This document shows positions 21,985-23,526 of a stretch of DNA of 23,526 nucleotides, piece after piece. The notes under the pieces are model-generated. The model was not told the DNA's origin. It saw only the letters and a list, made by a program, of their open reading frames with translations, and did no database searches. This DNA comes from an uncultured Eubacteriaceae bacterium (GTDB lineage Bacteria; Bacillota; Clostridia; Eubacteriales; Eubacteriaceae). The DNA is taken from assembly GCA_947625585.1 (NCBI GenBank), contig CANQOZ010000008.1, positions 1 through 23,526 on the forward strand. Direction: 5' to 3'. The position numbers were made by a program, and so were the translations under genes. The first letter of the stretch is position 1. Every line of letters begins with the position of its first letter.

Positions 21985-23205
21985 ATGAGTGATCATAAAA
22001 AAGAAATAGAACAAGCAAAAGAAAAATTTGGTGAATTACTTGAAGTTCAACTAAATAGAGTTGATCAATTAAATGAAGAAGCAGATTTCGTTGATTTTAA
22101 TAATAAAGATGAAATTGTTATTGGAATAGTTGGTGGAGATGGAATTGGTCCATATATCACTAAAGAAGCTCAAAAGGTTCTCGAATTCCTTTTAAAAGAG
22201 GATATTGATAAAGGAAGAATTGTATTTAAAGAAATTGATGGACTTACTATTGAGAATAGAGCTAAAAATAAAAAAGCGATTCCAGATGATGTTTTAGAAG
22301 AATTAAAACAATGTGATGTTATCTTAAAAGGACCAACTACAACGCCTAGAGAAGGGGATAAGTGGCCTAATATTGAAAGTGCTAATGTAGCTATGCGTAA
22401 AGCCCTTGATTTATTTGCTAATGTCCGTCCAGTAACAATTCCAGAAGAAAACATTGATTGGACCTTCTTCAGAGAAAACACTGAAGGTGGATATGCCGTT
22501 GGTTCTAATGGCATAAACGTTAATGATGATATGGCTGTTGACTTTACAATTACAACAGAACCTGGTAGTGATAGGATTATTCGTGCAGCTTTTGATCATG
22601 CTAAAAAAACAGGTAAAAAGAAGGTTACTGTTGTAACAAAAGCGAATGTAATTAAAACAACAGATGGCAAATTTCTTGAAAAAGCTAAAGAAATTGCAAA
22701 AGAATACCCTGATATTGAAATGGATGACTGGTATATCGATATTATGACAGCTAAGTTAATTGATCCAAAAAGAAGAGAACAATTCCAAGTAATGGTTCTA
22801 CCTAATCTATATGGAGATATTTTAACGGATGAAGCTGCTGAAATGCAGGGTGGAGTTGGTACTGCTGGCTCAATAAATATGGGAAAACGTTATTCAATGT
22901 TTGAAGCAATACATGGTTCAGCTCCTAGAATGGTTGAAGAAGGTCGTGCTAAATATGCAGATCCATCATCAATAATTAGGGCAGCTGGTATGCTTTTAGA
23001 TCATATCGGATATTCAAATGAAGCTAAACGTCTTCAGAAAGCTCTTGAAATTTGCAGTAATTATGAAAAGAAACTAGAAATAACTGGTAGAAAAGATGGA
23101 GCTACAGGTTCAGAATTCTCAGAATATCTAATGGAAACTCTTTCTGATCCAGATTTAGATGAAGAATATTTGAGACTAAAAGCTCTTAGTCGTTTAGATG
23201 ATTAA
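21985..23205 (+). CDS. icd: Isocitrate/isopropylmalate dehydrogenase family, probably isocitrate dehydrogenase
   Basis: Oxidative decarboxylase of the beta-decarboxylating dehydrogenase family, 406 residues from the ATG at 21985 (a TTG at 21973 is in frame but less likely). The substrate loop ESANVAMRKALDLFANVRP (131-149) keeps the Ser-x-Asn-Val-Ala-x-Arg pattern of isocitrate dehydrogenase (S132, N134, R138), where isopropylmalate enzymes differ. Also present are FFRENTEGGY (R163), KANVIKTTDGKF and the signature NLYGDILTDEAAEMQGGVGT. The NADP-specific Lys-Tyr pair of E. coli reads Arg-Met (HGSAPRMVEEG), so cofactor choice is open. About 40 charged residues precede the first beta strand (IVIGIVGGDGIG); this extension is unusual for the family. 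The product 2-oxoglutarate can feed glutamate and the nearby arginine pathway. Confidence 0.9.
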   Translation: MSDHKKEIEQAKEKFGELLEVQLNRVDQLNEEADFVDFNNKDEIVIGIVGGDGIGPYITKEAQKVLEFLLKEDIDKGRIVFKEIDGLTIENRAKNKKAIPDDVLEELKQCDVILKGPTTTPREGDKWPNIESANVAMRKALDLFANVRPVTIPEENIDWTFFRENTEGGYAVGSNGINVNDDMAVDFTITTEPGSDRIIRAAFDHAKKTGKKKVTVVTKANVIKTTDGKFLEKAKEIAKEYPDIEMDDWYIDIMTAKLIDPKRREQFQVMVLPNLYGDILTDEAAEMQGGVGTAGSINMGKRYSMFEAIHGSAPRMVEEGRAKYADPSSIIRAAGMLLDHIGYSNEAKRLQKALEICSNYEKKLEITGRKDGATGSEFSEYLMETLSDPDLDEEYLRLKALSRLDD

Positions 23206-23208
23206 CAT

Positions 23209-23231
23209 AAGCTCCTTCGGGAGCTTTTTTA
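23209..23231 (+). terminator. Terminator of icd with UUCG loop
   Basis: AAGCTCC-TTCG-GGAGCTT followed by four more T. The loop and closing pair make the very stable C(UUCG)G tetraloop. It begins three bases after the icd stop. Confidence 0.93.
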
Positions 23232-23232
23232 T

Positions 23233-23313
23233 TAAAAAAACCTATAGCCCGAAGCTATAGGTCGAAAGAATTTAAAAAAATGAAAAATTTAAAGAAGTTT
23301 AAAATGATTACGA
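23233..23313 (-). ncRNA. Candidate short non-coding RNA
   Basis: A minus-strand promoter (-10 at 23320-23325) would start RNA near 23313, and the hairpin at 23240-23262 with seven T ends it about 75-80 bases later. There is no ATG or useful frame between. The predicted RNA is U-rich with a U/C-rich middle and one terminal stem. No family is recognised. This is a prediction from signals only. Confidence 0.4.
23234..23262 (-). terminator. Minus-strand terminator
   Basis: ACCTATAGC (23240-23248), five-base loop, GCTATAGGT (23254-23262): perfect nine pairs. The A run at 23234-23240 gives seven T after the stem on the minus strand. No minus-strand coding frame precedes it within the window. Confidence 0.88.
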
Positions 23314-23319
23314 ATGACA

Positions 23320-23347
23320 ATTATACCACGATTTTCAAATTTGAAAA
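23320..23347 (-). promoter_or_regulatory. Extended -10 promoter and upstream 16-base palindrome
   Basis: On the minus strand TGGTATAAT (complement of 23320-23328) is a perfect extended -10. The palindrome TTTTCAAATTTGAAAA (23332-23347) lies four bases upstream of it, over the spacer and -35 region, where a regulator could bind. No standard -35 is present. Confidence 0.5.
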
Positions 23348-23368
23348 GAGATATTTGGAAAATCTTTA

Positions 23369-23390
23369 AAAGTGTAAACGTTTACACTTT
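23369..23390. promoter_or_regulatory. 22-base palindrome with a cre-like core
   Basis: The perfect palindrome has the core TGTAAACGTTTACA (23373-23386), which fits the CcpA catabolite-response pattern TGWAARCGYTWNCW and LacI-family operators in general. It is flanked by AAAG and CTTT. It lies about 45 bases upstream of the minus-strand -10 and could equally serve a gene beyond the right edge. The remaining bases to 23526 are AT-rich with no clear gene. Confidence 0.6.
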
Positions 23391-23526
23391 AACCGTTTTT
23401 TTGGGATATCTGAAATAAATGCTGAATGTATTCTGTCTATTTAAAATTTAATATTTCTAATCATTTCAGTTAGGCTAAAAAATATTTAATTTTGTTACTT
23501 TAAAATTTTACTGGGTAACTAATAAA

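Overview
The window comes from an AT-rich, low-GC Gram-positive bacterium, most likely an anaerobic member of the Clostridia or a relative. This rests on the codon and base bias, Shine-Dalgarno sites of the AGGAGG type, ChW cell-surface repeats, a YdbC/PC4-type protein, ArgR-type operators and a PaaK-ACT gene pair. No species can be named from the sequence alone. Almost all of the window is ordinary chromosome; there is no CRISPR array, insertion sequence or prophage.

Left part (1-8871, + strand): the 3' part of valS is followed by a yjbQ-like gene and a terminator. Next is a secreted M23 peptidase carrying nine ChW repeats, preceded by a WalR-like direct repeat and a long leader. A four-gene unit follows: glnS, a phenylacetate-CoA ligase family gene, a double ACT-domain gene and a membrane-anchored transglutaminase-like gene, with overlaps or very short gaps. 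Two bidirectional terminators close it.

Middle (9001-12659): two serine tRNAs (GCU and UGA) lie on the minus strand under a near-consensus promoter, divergent from mutY. A 388-base spacer leads to a CPHC thioredoxin and an unrecognised 85-residue protein. A frameshifted coding remnant and a minus-strand membrane protein with an Mrr-like nuclease core follow.

Right part (12660-23526): the arginine biosynthesis locus is split into divergent units, argG-argH plus a small membrane protein on the minus strand and argC-argJ-argB-argD on the plus strand. The shared control region has three ArgR-box-like dyads. Together these genes make arginine from glutamate, except for the ornithine carbamoyltransferase step (argF), which is absent here. 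Then come upp (minus strand), a glutaredoxin-ydbC-HD hydrolase unit, and an isocitrate dehydrogenase family gene whose product (2-oxoglutarate) could feed glutamate and arginine synthesis.

The right end carries a possible short minus-strand RNA (promoter, about 75 bases, terminator, no ORF) next to two strong palindromes, one matching the CcpA/LacI-family operator pattern. The observations most worth checking are this RNA unit, the WalR-like leader before the M23 peptidase, the thioredoxin unit with its dyad and unknown partner, and the membrane-embedded Mrr-like protein.
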